A DNA stretch of 64,000 nt, taken from Paenibacillus marchantiae (GTDB taxonomy: Bacteria; Bacillota; Bacilli; Paenibacillales; Paenibacillaceae). The stretch's first letter is position 1, and each line of letters begins with the position of its first letter. The translations under genes and the position numbers were made by a program. This document shows, piece by piece, positions 28,491-37,099 of the stretch. The stretch is from the NCBI RefSeq assembly GCF_028771845.1, contig NZ_CP118270.1:5518001-5582000 (forward strand), read 5' to 3'. The notes beneath the pieces were generated by a model. The model had not been told where the DNA came from and searched no databases. It saw nothing but the letters and a program-made list of their open reading frames with translations.

Positions 28491-28937
28491 TTAATTAAAG
28501 CAGCCTGGATACATCCCTGTTGTAATGGCAATCCGGTTCCAGCTATTAATCGTGTTGATCGCCATGATCAGATCCACCAGTTCGGCCTCACTGAAATGTT
28601 CTCTAACTTTTTCATACAATTCAAGTGGTACGCCTTGTTCCGAAATTAGTGTTACGGCTTCAGCCAGCTCCAGCATAACACGTTCTTTTTCTGTAAACAA
28701 AGGCACCTCGCGCCACACGCTCAGCAACAAAATGTGATCGGCATAATCTCCAAGCTTCAACAGATCTTTAGCATGCATATCAAGACAGAACGCACAACTA
28801 TTGATTTGGGATACACGGATTTTCAGTAGCTCATATAACGGTTTGTCTTCAAACTGACCTGAAATGTGCTGCTCCAATGCCATCATTGCTTTGAAAGCAC
28901 CCGGGTTAGCCACTCTATAATTCACTCTTAAACTCAT
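28491..28937 (-). CDS. Carboxymuconolactone decarboxylase-family (AhpD-like) protein
   Basis: About 148 residues with the redox motif CAFCLDMH (C-x2-C-x3-H), typical of the peroxidase-like branch of this family. GGAGG lies eight bases upstream of the chosen ATG at 28937; a frame starting 15 codons earlier lacks a ribosome site and would start downstream of the ECF promoter only partly. CMD proteins are the usual partners of ECF41 sigma factors. It is the first gene of the two-gene operon. Confidence 0.92.
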   Translation of the reverse strand: MSLRVNYRVANPGAFKAMMALEQHISGQFEDKPLYELLKIRVSQINSCAFCLDMHAKDLLKLGDYADHILLLSVWREVPLFTEKERVMLELAEAVTLISEQGVPLELYEKVREHFSEAELVDLIMAINTINSWNRIAITTGMYPGCFN

Positions 28938-29294
28938 TGCATTCGCCTCCGTATTTTGGTCTACAATCTTAAGACAAACCAAGGCTCACATTTGTGACAT
29001 TTTTCTATAAAAAATTTCTTCAGCATACTCAGGCACAGAATATAGCTCGATTAACAATTAAGTAATTAATCTGCGTGGAGCATAACCGACATGAATATAG
29101 TTCACGTAAAGCGTTATGTATAAACAGGAGTTTCCGTATTTATGTTAGCTGTTTGATGTTTTGTTTGTGATTTTGAACAAATAATCATTATACATATTGA
29201 TACACGAAACAAAAGAGTAGTAACATACGGCTAAAAAGTAAACTTTCCTGACATGAAAAAGAACGATTCATTATCCTAGCAAGGAGTGATTTCC
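28938..29294. other. Intergenic region between ECF41 operon and Rieske gene
   Basis: This gap holds the ECF41-type promoter (28973-28999, minus strand) and the upstream region of the Rieske oxygenase gene. The rest is A/T-rich with no gene or clear repeat. Confidence 0.5.
28973..28999 (-). promoter_or_regulatory. ECF41-type promoter
   Basis: On the minus strand TGTCACA (28999-28993) is followed after 16 bases by TGTC (28976-28973). The known ECF41 consensus is TGTCACA-N16-CGTC. Only one base differs. It sits upstream of the CMD gene and the sigma gene, so the sigma factor is expected to drive its own operon. Confidence 0.82.
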
Positions 29295-30341
29295 ATGATA
29301 ACTTCCAATTCCAATCCTCAACTTACATCTGAACTGCCTCGCGGTTGCACGTTCTCCGCAGAAGACTGGCATGTATTATCTCAATATTGGTATCCCATTG
29401 CCCAGGCAAGCGAAGTGACAGATAAACCACTTGCCGCTCAATTGCTTGATGTCCGTTTGGTCCTGTATCGCAGCAACGACAAAGTTGTAGTTGCCAAGGA
29501 TCTTTGTTTTCACCGTGGTGCTCCGCTCAGTAAAGGCTGGGTAGAAAATGGGGAAATTGTCTGCCCATATCATGGTTTCCGTTACAACTGTGAGGGTAAA
29601 TGTACCGCTGTACCTGCACACCCCAGCTCCAAAATTTCTCCCAAATTGAAGCTTATCGTATATCCTGCAGTCGAACGTTATGGCCTGATTTGGACTTCAC
29701 TCGCCGGTACCGACGAGCAGATTCCCGCATTCCCGGGATGGGATGATCCAGATTATATCAACATCTTGCCCCCGAACTTTGATATCGCAGGTTCTGCTGG
29801 ACGTCAAATGGAAGGGTTTCTGGATGTATCCCATTTTGCATACGTGCATACCGAAACGTTCGGCGACCGGAACAACACCGAAGTGCCCCAATACAAAGTA
29901 AAACGCGAAGGCAATGAACTGCTTGCCGAATACTGGAGTTCTGTCAGCAACTATGGCAAAGGTCAGGATAATGTCGCACCCGAAGGTTTTCAGTGGCTGC
30001 GTGAATTCCGGGTATTTCCGCCATTTGCCGCATCACTTACGGTTCACTTCCCGGAGAACGACAAACTTAACATTCTTAACTGTGCCTCTCCCATCTCAGC
30101 ACGTTTTACGCGGTTGTTCTGTCCGATTACCCGTAACTTTGACAAGGATGCTCCGATTGAAGATACAATTAAGTTTAACTTGCAAGTATTTGAGGAAGAT
30201 CGGGAAATGGTGGAATCACAGAAGCCAGAGGATTTGCCACTGGATCTGCATGCAGAAGCGCATATTCCCGCAGACCGTACCTCTATCGCTTATCGTCAGT
30301 TATTGACAGAGCTTGGTTTGGGACGAAATTACACATCATAA
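29295..30341 (+). CDS. Rieske [2Fe-2S] non-heme iron oxygenase
   Basis: About 348 residues. The Rieske cluster ligands are C71 and H73 (CFH) and C90 and H93 (CPYH). The catalytic mononuclear iron site is indicated by DVSHFAYVH (D-x2-H-x4-H) near residue 180. The family includes pheophorbide a oxygenase-like and aromatic-ring or demethylating enzymes; the substrate is unknown. I start at 29295 since AAGGAG lies eight bases upstream. No reductase gene lies beside it. Confidence 0.9.
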   Translation: MITSNSNPQLTSELPRGCTFSAEDWHVLSQYWYPIAQASEVTDKPLAAQLLDVRLVLYRSNDKVVVAKDLCFHRGAPLSKGWVENGEIVCPYHGFRYNCEGKCTAVPAHPSSKISPKLKLIVYPAVERYGLIWTSLAGTDEQIPAFPGWDDPDYINILPPNFDIAGSAGRQMEGFLDVSHFAYVHTETFGDRNNTEVPQYKVKREGNELLAEYWSSVSNYGKGQDNVAPEGFQWLREFRVFPPFAASLTVHFPENDKLNILNCASPISARFTRLFCPITRNFDKDAPIEDTIKFNLQVFEEDREMVESQKPEDLPLDLHAEAHIPADRTSIAYRQLLTELGLGRNYTS

Positions 30342-30356
30342 ATTGAAAACAAATGG

Positions 30357-30396
30357 ACAAAAAAAGAAGCGTTTCTACGAACGCTTCTTTTTTGTA
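30357..30396. terminator. Bidirectional terminator
   Basis: AAAAAAGAAGCGTT and AACGCTTCTTTTTT form a long perfect stem with a six-base loop. Confidence 0.93.
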
Positions 30397-30465
30397 TAAT
30401 TGCTACACTTTCACTCGTGATAATGTACTGGGTTTTCCCCCATTTAAATGCCTTATATCGTTCAC

Positions 30466-31155
30466 TTACCCTTGATTATTCGTGTTCACAGGAGGTTCTG
30501 TATAATACGGACAGCCTGGTTCGTGAATAATGCGGGGATCAACCCATGTTCCCCAATATGGAAGGCGATTCACATAAGGCTGCACGTTGGGATGGCTATT
30601 CGAGTTAGGCATGTTGGTGCTCGGGGAAACTTGAGTAACACAGTCCACTGGCGGACCAACAATTACCGTTTTTTGAATTGGAGCAAGCGTTTCCTTCACC
30701 TTGTTCTCATCCAAACAATACGTATGAGCCAGAACACTCGCAGGTGTCAGCCGTAAAATATCCGAGCCAAATATGGCTTCAGGAACCGGGGCATCGAAGA
30801 TAGCCAGCAGATGAGTCTGATCTACCGTTGCAATTTCATAGTGCCACCAGCCTTGCGGAACATTCGCTACTTGACCCGGTGTGATCGTAAAATTCAACAA
30901 CTCTTTGGTAAACGGGTTAATAAGGGAAACGACCGCTGAACCACTGATACAATACACCAGCTCGGATGCATTCTGATGAATATGAGGATCAACCACATTG
31001 CCCGTGCTAAGAAAAATGTCCAGCAAGGATACGTTACCCAATGTGTTTAATTGCTGAATGGAGAGAACATTAATATAGTTATTTCCGTCTTTTTGGAAGA
31101 AAGAATTCTGGTTCACGTCAGCTGTAAATTGGGTGGTAGGTGAGGTGAAGTCCAT
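30466..31155 (-). CDS. Cupin-domain protein, paralogue 2
   Basis: About 229 residues from the chosen ATG at 31155. That start aligns with the N-terminus of the first cupin (9334-9918); the frame could extend 39 codons upstream, but those residues are not alike and start right after a hairpin. The motif HIHQNASELVYC and later histidine in PQGWWHYE mark the cupin fold. The GPPVDC tail matches the paralogue, and a C-terminal extra tail is rich in Pro/Asn/Tyr. No ribosome site is clear for either start. Function is unknown. Confidence 0.78.
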   Translation of the reverse strand: MDFTSPTTQFTADVNQNSFFQKDGNNYINVLSIQQLNTLGNVSLLDIFLSTGNVVDPHIHQNASELVYCISGSAVVSLINPFTKELLNFTITPGQVANVPQGWWHYEIATVDQTHLLAIFDAPVPEAIFGSDILRLTPASVLAHTYCLDENKVKETLAPIQKTVIVGPPVDCVTQVSPSTNMPNSNSHPNVQPYVNRLPYWGTWVDPRIIHEPGCPYYTEPPVNTNNQG

Positions 31156-31274
31156 ATAAGAGGTTGCCAAAATAAAACGCCTGCCCTTCGCTCTCGGTTT
31201 AGGTGATAACCTATAACGCCAGCTTATGCTCTGGGCTTCTATGCGTGAGCCCATTTCTGAGGTAGGCAACATTT

Positions 31275-31322
31275 AACCAAAAGAACCTTGACTCAGGAAG
31301 CCTGATCAGGTTTCTTTTGGTT
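31275..31322 (-). terminator. Hairpin at end of LRR gene
   Basis: AACCAAAAGAA and TTCTTTTGGTT arms flank a CTGA/TCAG inner stem. It overlaps the LRR stop codon and lacks a strong T-run. Confidence 0.55.
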
Positions 31323-32373
31323 ATTGGTTTTTTTTCATATCCCAAACCTCTTGCCAACTGGTACCGAACGGAATATTCATCAAGTCCACATACTCCAACC
31401 AGTTCATTCGTGTAACGATATCTGGTGTCCCCTCAATTAATGAATTCGTAACCAGCAATGCCCTGAGGTTTTTAAGTTTCTCCAGTTCGGAAGGAAATTC
31501 TCGTATACCGGAATAAACAATCTCCAGATATTTGAGATTACTCAGTTCACCGATCTCGGGAGGAATACACTTCAATCCCAGCTCCGATTGTGGCTTGGGC
31601 CTCCATCCAGGTACAGAAGCAAAAGGGCTGCCACAATATATTCTCAGCTCTCGAAGTTCTTTCAGTTTCCCGATATCTCCAGGAAAACACTCCAGGTCCA
31701 ATGTCATGATCTCCAATCTCTCCAAAGAAGTTAGTTCAAAAAGAGCTGGAGGAAGCGTGTACAGATCCTGCTCAAAAATCGTCAGCTGTTTCAACTGTTT
31801 CAATTCCCTAATCCTTTTAGGAATCTCGGTTAGGCCATGTGAACTGATATTTAGAATGTCGGTCTCATGCTTGATCGCATCATCCAGCAGACATTGAACG
31901 TCCTGATGCCGCTGCAAATCGAAGAATAATCCCGTGATCCGCTCCATTAACTCACTTGCTTCTTCTTGTGTAATCCGCATACCATATATGTTCTCATGAG
32001 CAACACTAAAAAAATAATCACTTCCATCCTCTTTCAAAAAACAAAGATCATCCGGCAATGATGGATACAACCAGTCATGAAAACGGTTTGCTTCTTCTTT
32101 AAGTATCTGCCCTGATTCCGATGTGCAGCGATATATGTAATAAATCCCCTCTGAATACATGGCACCACTTTGCATCATCATTTCTTCCATCGTACAGCTT
32201 TCAATAAAGTAAGGCTTCAGTTTCCGCAATACTCTTGAAACCCCTGGTACTTCGTCGACATCGTACCTTCGTCTGTCCACCAGCAAAAAACGATCTGTTT
32301 TCTCAATCAACTCATCAATTAACTGTTCATAAGCAGAGCCTCTTGGATCAGTATGAAACGACACAGCTACCAA
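31321..32373 (-). CDS. Leucine-rich repeat protein
   Basis: This 350-residue protein has an N-terminal alpha/beta domain (about 1-155), then about six to seven leucine-rich repeats (about 175-345), for example LPPALFELTSLERLEI and LKELRELRIYCG. No signal peptide, so a cytosolic binding protein is likely. The TTG start has GGGGG seven bases upstream. It sits at one edge of the SMI1/immunity-like gene run. The partner is unknown. Confidence 0.8.
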   Translation of the reverse strand: MVAVSFHTDPRGSAYEQLIDELIEKTDRFLLVDRRRYDVDEVPGVSRVLRKLKPYFIESCTMEEMMMQSGAMYSEGIYYIYRCTSESGQILKEEANRFHDWLYPSLPDDLCFLKEDGSDYFFSVAHENIYGMRITQEEASELMERITGLFFDLQRHQDVQCLLDDAIKHETDILNISSHGLTEIPKRIRELKQLKQLTIFEQDLYTLPPALFELTSLERLEIMTLDLECFPGDIGKLKELRELRIYCGSPFASVPGWRPKPQSELGLKCIPPEIGELSNLKYLEIVYSGIREFPSELEKLKNLRALLVTNSLIEGTPDIVTRMNWLEYVDLMNIPFGTSWQEVWDMKKNQ

Positions 32374-32478
32374 ATCATATCCCCCTTCACCATACCACGT
32401 TCTATTAACCCCTCTGTGTCACTCCATTGCATCGCAGCATAGGCTAATATCATCAATCAAACACTGGAGGCATGCATC

Positions 32479-32754
32479 ATGGCATACGGACCTGGTTCAG
32501 TTCCTATCCCGCCAACTGCGGGTTATCCTTACCCTTATTATCCACCGCCACCCTATCCATACCCCTACCCTTATCCATATCCCTATCCACCCATCGTACC
32601 GTTTCCGCTGCCCTTTCCCATCGGACATATCGGAGGCCCAGGATGGCATGGCGGTTACCCGGGTGGTCCGCACGGTCCATTCCCTGGAGGCGGCTATCCG
32701 GGCGGACCACATGGCGGAGGACCTGGCGGAGGTTTCCACGGCCATCGTTTCTAA
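32479..32754 (+). CDS. Short Pro/Tyr/Gly-rich low-complexity protein
   Basis: This 91-residue protein has a Pro-Tyr repeat stretch (about residues 14-40, alternating P and Y), then a short hydrophobic bit, then a Gly/Pro/His-rich tail (about 50-90). GGAGG lies eight bases upstream of ATG. Such proteins are frequent in spore coats or envelopes, but nothing here proves that. The DNA is repetitive (CCNTAY units), so length may vary between strains. A hairpin terminator follows. Confidence 0.7.
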   Translation: MAYGPGSVPIPPTAGYPYPYYPPPPYPYPYPYPYPYPPIVPFPLPFPIGHIGGPGWHGGYPGGPHGPFPGGGYPGGPHGGGPGGGFHGHRF

Positions 32755-32770
32755 TGGTAAAATAGCAATG

Positions 32771-32795
32771 CAGGAGCTGCTGTCGGCAGCTCCTG
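32771..32795 (+). terminator. Terminator after Pro/Tyr/Gly-rich gene
   Basis: CAGGAGCTGC and GCAGCTCCTG form a GC-rich stem followed by TCTTTGTT. Confidence 0.8.
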
Positions 32796-32854
32796 TCTTT
32801 GTTCAACTTTCTTTAAAATATCCAATGCCCTTCTGTTGAACAGATTCTACCTGC

Positions 32855-33466
32855 TCAATACTCAATCTCATCCATAATCTTCAGATTACGGTTGGACACT
32901 TCCAGCAAGTCTGTAAATGTCTCAGACACATAATAAACAAAGTCCGGATCATGCACATACATAATCACTTGCCCGTAGGTTCCTTTCTCTGTCGGATCAA
33001 AATCAAGCATCAAATACAGCGAGCCTCCCGCCATCGTTGCAAAAGGAATCCACTCTTTATGGAATAAGTAGGGCTTAATCTCCGGGTCTAGTTTGCTGAT
33101 CTCTTCGTCAGAATAGTACTCGTCCAGTTTCTCATCTACTTCACAGAAATATTGTTTGGTTTCCCGAATTTCCTTCAATGACATCAGATAAAACGGATTA
33201 CATTCCTCTGCTTCCGCATCACCCGGATACAAGATATGAAATGCATAACCACTGCCGTCTTTACGCTTATAGAAGGAACGGAAATCCTCCGGCAGCCGGA
33301 CGCCATACTCCGTTTCAAATGCATTTAGACTTTCCTCAGAGACACCCTCCCGATGCTGGTATTCCTCGTATAACTGCCGAATTTCATCATCATGGATTTT
33401 TTCGTTCAGGAGCTCATTCAACGCATCAAACAAATCATTCCATTTTGCATTAGCCTCAGGTGTCAT
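32855..33466 (-). CDS. SMI1/KNR4-family protein (immunity-type)
   Basis: About 203 residues with the SMI1/KNR4 fold: VSEESLNAFETEYGVRLPEDFRSFYKRKDGS (described by its key part LPEDFRSFY near residue 60) and the C-terminal VYYVSETFTDLLE. Many bacterial SMI1 proteins neutralise polymorphic toxins, but orphan copies are common. I set the start at 33466 because GGGAGGGG lies just upstream; a frame starting 15 codons earlier contains that ribosome site. It is in a run of same-strand small soluble genes. Confidence 0.85.
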   Translation of the reverse strand: MTPEANAKWNDLFDALNELLNEKIHDDEIRQLYEEYQHREGVSEESLNAFETEYGVRLPEDFRSFYKRKDGSGYAFHILYPGDAEAEECNPFYLMSLKEIRETKQYFCEVDEKLDEYYSDEEISKLDPEIKPYLFHKEWIPFATMAGGSLYLMLDFDPTEKGTYGQVIMYVHDPDFVYYVSETFTDLLEVSNRNLKIMDEIEY

Positions 33467-33590
33467 ACACACCCCTCCCTTTTCAACTCTTTTCAACCCG
33501 TTCCCGCACATATTCCTGATATCCCCAGAACGCCTCTTCTTCCCCTCCGTCTTCGATCAGAACCATAACAGCGTAGGAAAACAGATCCAG

Positions 33591-33911
33591 TCAACGTTCC
33601 ATCAACGCGACCTGTGCATCTGATATCAATTGATTACTACGCAACATTCCTTCAGGCTCGACGGCCCAAGCACGTCCAAGGTGGGTAATTCCCCATAGTG
33701 AAGCCATAATTTCACGATCCAGGGTAGATTGCTTTAGTTCAGGAGCCAAAACATGCAAAATTTCCATAAGTTCATGAAAATTTTCTTCATTCAGGTTACC
33801 GCGAAAGGGGCGCAAGCTACCAAGAAAACCGGTTTCCATTGTCGAATGATTCAGATCATCGCAGGCAAAGGCATGACATTTCAACAAAATCACTGCTTCT
33901 TCACGCTTCAT
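33591..33911 (-). CDS. Small helical protein of unknown function
   Basis: This 106-residue protein is largely helical (LKCHAFACDDLNH, then a Gly/Arg-rich middle, then LMEILHVLAPELKQ). GGAGG lies five bases upstream of ATG. No domain is recognised. The size, soluble nature and SMI1 neighbours fit an orphan immunity protein, but that is context only. Confidence 0.7.
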   Translation of the reverse strand: MKREEAVILLKCHAFACDDLNHSTMETGFLGSLRPFRGNLNEENFHELMEILHVLAPELKQSTLDREIMASLWGITHLGRAWAVEPEGMLRSNQLISDAQVALMER

Positions 33912-33970
33912 TTAAACCTCCACTTTACCCAACCTTACTTTATCCAGTCTTGATCTTCAATCATTGGTGT

Positions 33971-35272
33971 TCACCAACGTAAAGGTTCTTCTCCACGCCA
34001 TAACACGTAGCGCTCAATTTCACGGAGGGTGCCTGTGCCTATACCATACTCATCCATCTGATCAGAGTTAAGATCAAGAATATGCAGCATGCCCCCGAAC
34101 GTCCCCACTGCAAGCTTGGACTGGTCAGGCGAGATCGCCAAGGAATAGATGGTGCTGCCTACAAAATGTCTCCACACTTCCTGCCCATCACCATTCACAC
34201 AATATAAATATCCGTATGCGTCACCAAGCACCATACCTGCATCCAATTCTACTGCAGCGTAAACACGGGCATTCTCATCCATTACAGGCCAATCTTCCTT
34301 ACTCTCATTACCATCGATCGTTTCCAGCTGAACTTGTATTGTAGCACCGTTATAAAAGTGACATGCATTAAACCACACCTTCAAGCTGTCTGCGGTGAAA
34401 ACCGCATAATGAGGATAGCTGGATTCAGGATAAAGCGAATATGTCTTATTCTGTTCGCGATCCAGAACCATATGGTTACTTACCTGGCTACCGTAGGCAA
34501 TCCAGCGACCGTCACGTGAGACTGCGGCATGACCCATATCAATCTGTGTATCTTCCAACTCATATTCTTCGATTTCTGCAGGATCCGGGTGCAGCAGGGA
34601 TACCTGGTCTTGCTCTACCAGGTAGATTCCATAATTAGAGAAAATAAGAACGGATTTACCATCATTGAATGGAATGAGTCCTTCAAGTGTGCGTTCCGGA
34701 TGCTCACAGTCAGCAAGGGATTCGATGCGTGGCAAAGACTTCTGGATACTGGATTGGATATCTTCCCAGCGATACACCGCAAGCTCTTGTCCTTCCAGAT
34801 GGCGATCTGGTTGTCTGATGATACGAATACCTTCTGATCCGGCCAGCGCATAGTCTCCACTGTCTGGCGAACAACCTGCGAAGGTATACTGAGAGAATAG
34901 CAACCATCCATGTTGATCAGCCGTATATACACAGCCATTCTCCGTGAAGGTGCTGGTTGTGAATACTATTGTTTCTGTGTTCAGATAACCTACTATCCGA
35001 ACGGCCTGCATGAAAGATTGAAAATGTTCATTCAATGGCCATGTTGCAGCAGGCAGTTCAAGCCGAAGCCGTTCCAAATCCCCTTGAAGATTGGCTTGCT
35101 TCACCATCTCCCACACTTCAGTACTAATAGAAGCTCTGGCATCCTCCGCGAGCTCCGATTCATCCAGTTGCTCTCCTGCCATGCCTCTGCGTACAAATGC
35201 ATTAACATCTTTTGCGTATCGTTTGCCTTCATTTCGCCACGTTTCTGCAATATTTTCTTTCAACCAATTCAA
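33971..35272 (-). CDS. Beta-propeller (WD40/PQQ-like) protein
   Basis: This 433-residue protein has a helical N-terminal part (about 1-85) and then repeats with the look of WD40/quinoprotein blades, for example VSRDGRWIAYGS, VFTADSLKVWFN and LAISPDQSKLAVGTFGGMLHILDL. No signal peptide. The TTG start has GGAGG eight bases upstream and lies three bases after the SMI1 gene stop, so the two are surely co-transcribed. Role unknown; a binding scaffold is most likely. Confidence 0.8.
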   Translation of the reverse strand: MNWLKENIAETWRNEGKRYAKDVNAFVRRGMAGEQLDESELAEDARASISTEVWEMVKQANLQGDLERLRLELPAATWPLNEHFQSFMQAVRIVGYLNTETIVFTTSTFTENGCVYTADQHGWLLFSQYTFAGCSPDSGDYALAGSEGIRIIRQPDRHLEGQELAVYRWEDIQSSIQKSLPRIESLADCEHPERTLEGLIPFNDGKSVLIFSNYGIYLVEQDQVSLLHPDPAEIEEYELEDTQIDMGHAAVSRDGRWIAYGSQVSNHMVLDREQNKTYSLYPESSYPHYAVFTADSLKVWFNACHFYNGATIQVQLETIDGNESKEDWPVMDENARVYAAVELDAGMVLGDAYGYLYCVNGDGQEVWRHFVGSTIYSLAISPDQSKLAVGTFGGMLHILDLNSDQMDEYGIGTGTLREIERYVLWRGEEPLRW

Positions 35273-35275
35273 TTG

Positions 35276-36028
35276 TTATTCCTCCACTCCGCCTCTATTG
35301 ATGACTGTACAATGATTTGCCAGCAAAAATTGATCCAGATCGTGATCCCTTGCACCTTCCGTCCCGTGCATCTCTTCATAGAAAAGCGCAATTTCCCTGC
35401 CGTTCGCATAATTAAAACGTAAATATCCACCCATAGAGACCATAAAAAGCTTACATGTGTACTCATTTTCCATCACTGCATCCCACTTGAATTTACTCTT
35501 ACACAAATCGGCCAGTTCTTTCATGGAGCCTTCACGTTCAACGTTAACCAAATGGTAGAACGTGTGGTTTCGCAGCTCATTCCACGGTTCAAAATACGCC
35601 GGGGTCAGCGGTTTATCCTGATGGTAATATCCGCAATAGATCCGGTCCAATGTCTCTCCAAAGTCAGCTTCTGAGCAAGTCCACAAGATAATATGCTCAT
35701 CATGACGCGGGAGCCATAACAATCCCTTCACCTCTGGATGAATCGCCAGGAAATCACCATCCACCGAACTGCCGATACTGATGCACTCCTGAAGCTGATC
35801 CTGGGTAACCGGTGTATCCTCCGTGTGCATCCAAAAATCATATTCAGCAAAAGGTTTCAATACCTCCTGATCCGGCCGCTGCACATTCATCCAGCCCGTG
35901 TACGTTCCTTCCCCGTATTGTTCCAGCCATTGGCGATATGACGCAGGTAACGAGGTAGAATGCTGTTCTTCAAAATGATCCAGTTCCTTAGCCGGTATGG
36001 GCTTCAACGCATGAGTTACTATATACAT
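35276..36028 (-). CDS. SMI1/KNR4-family protein (immunity-type)
   Basis: This 250-residue protein has an SMI1/KNR4 domain (about residues 10-150) with PIPAKELDHFEEQHSTSLPASYRQWL and LLWLPRHDEHIILW. A further alpha/beta part follows. GGGAGA precedes the ATG. It is directly upstream of the beta-propeller gene with a three-base gap. Members of this family often bind toxins of contact-dependent or LXG type; no toxin gene is seen here. Confidence 0.82.
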   Translation of the reverse strand: MYIVTHALKPIPAKELDHFEEQHSTSLPASYRQWLEQYGEGTYTGWMNVQRPDQEVLKPFAEYDFWMHTEDTPVTQDQLQECISIGSSVDGDFLAIHPEVKGLLWLPRHDEHIILWTCSEADFGETLDRIYCGYYHQDKPLTPAYFEPWNELRNHTFYHLVNVEREGSMKELADLCKSKFKWDAVMENEYTCKLFMVSMGGYLRFNYANGREIALFYEEMHGTEGARDHDLDQFLLANHCTVINRGGVEE

Positions 36029-36098
36029 TCACGACATCTCCCTACGATCGTTTCGTTCAATTTACCAGTCATTCAACCGGTCAGCAAATTCAACTAGC

Positions 36099-36659
36099 CT
36101 AAGCCAGTTCTTCCTGCACAATCTCGGTTATTACGCCTTTGCGGTTTACAATGCGTATGGCAAATGCATCATAGCCGTCACGTTTCACCTGCTCAAAATC
36201 CATGCGCTCTCCCGTAATTAATTCGAAGGTTCCATCTTCATCCACATCTTCCCCGAACTCTTCATCCCACGGCACATTGTAGAAGGCAGATAGCTGTACT
36301 TCAAATATGTCTTCTCCTTCGACGTCCAGGTAGGGCCGTAGCGGCCTGTTATTCAGGTCTTCCTCTGGATATGTCTCACACAACATCGCATCATAACCAT
36401 GTTTGGCTGAATCGATGAGCAAGTAACGTTCCCCTGTTACGGTATGCTCTGCATATACAATGAGCGGTGTCGAATCATGCCAGGTTATCAGATCATCTTC
36501 GGTTAAGTCACCATAATAAAAAATATGGAACTTGTCATGCCCATCGCTCGTTTGTAACTTGCCTTTCCATTCGACTTCATGAGTCTGAACATCCGAAATC
36601 TCCCGAACCAAACCTTCCAAATATGTAGGTCCTTTATGTACACCAAATAAATTCATCAT
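36099..36659 (-). CDS. Soluble acidic protein of unknown function
   Basis: This 186-residue protein is acidic with no signal peptide or recognised domain. Features include YYGDLTEDDLITWHDSTP and an acidic stretch EEFGEDVDEDG near residue 140. Its ATG overlaps the stop of the upstream gene remnant by four bases (ATGA), so translation is probably coupled. It fits the same orphan immunity-type island by position. Confidence 0.7.
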   Translation of the reverse strand: MMNLFGVHKGPTYLEGLVREISDVQTHEVEWKGKLQTSDGHDKFHIFYYGDLTEDDLITWHDSTPLIVYAEHTVTGERYLLIDSAKHGYDAMLCETYPEEDLNNRPLRPYLDVEGEDIFEVQLSAFYNVPWDEEFGEDVDEDGTFELITGERMDFEQVKRDGYDAFAIRIVNRKGVITEIVQEELA

Positions 36660-37075
36660 CTCGCCTCCGCTTTATTCATTCGAATGGTTACGACTTTATG
36701 TTCTTCATCCACATCCAGCTTCATATCGATGTCTAACTTATCATGGAAGAAAGCCGTAACGTTGATATAAGGATCACGAGCAGCTTCACTGCCTCCATTG
36801 CTAGAACGACTCATCCCCTGATGAATAATGGATTGTACCAGCTGTCCATCCTCTTTTCCAGTATTTTAATAAGTATAAATCACCTCTTTGTCCTTATTAT
36901 AAAAATTCAACAACGTTGTAAAATCTTTAGCATTAATATATTGCTTTTCGGATTTTACATATTCATTCTCTGTGGATTGATATCTCACTGTACCCGCCAG
37001 ATAGGGATTATCTTCACTGGATCGAACATCAAACTCCTGATAAGCGATGTGAAAAAGGTATTGAATATGATTCAC
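36656..37075 (-). pseudogene. Gene split by an in-frame TAA (small orphan protein)
   Basis: A GTG-initiated frame (37075) encodes 69 residues ending KDKEVIYTY and then TAA (36866-36868). The same frame continues with NTGKEDGQLVQSIIHQG and a further 52 residues from an ATG at 36814, ending in TGA (36656-36658). That TGA overlaps the ATG of the next gene by four bases. The second part has no usable ribosome site, so it looks like the C-terminal half of an original protein of about 140 residues. Either the stop is a recent nonsense mutation or the first part is a shorter gene in its own right. The gene upstream (37100-37708) also ends in this frame. Confidence 0.55.
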
Positions 37076-37099
37076 ATTTTTGACTCGCGTTCTGCTGGT

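Noticed and set aside
32520..32620. Short repeat array as a possible CRISPR
   Set aside because: The repeats are Pro-Tyr codons in one coding frame, with no spacers.
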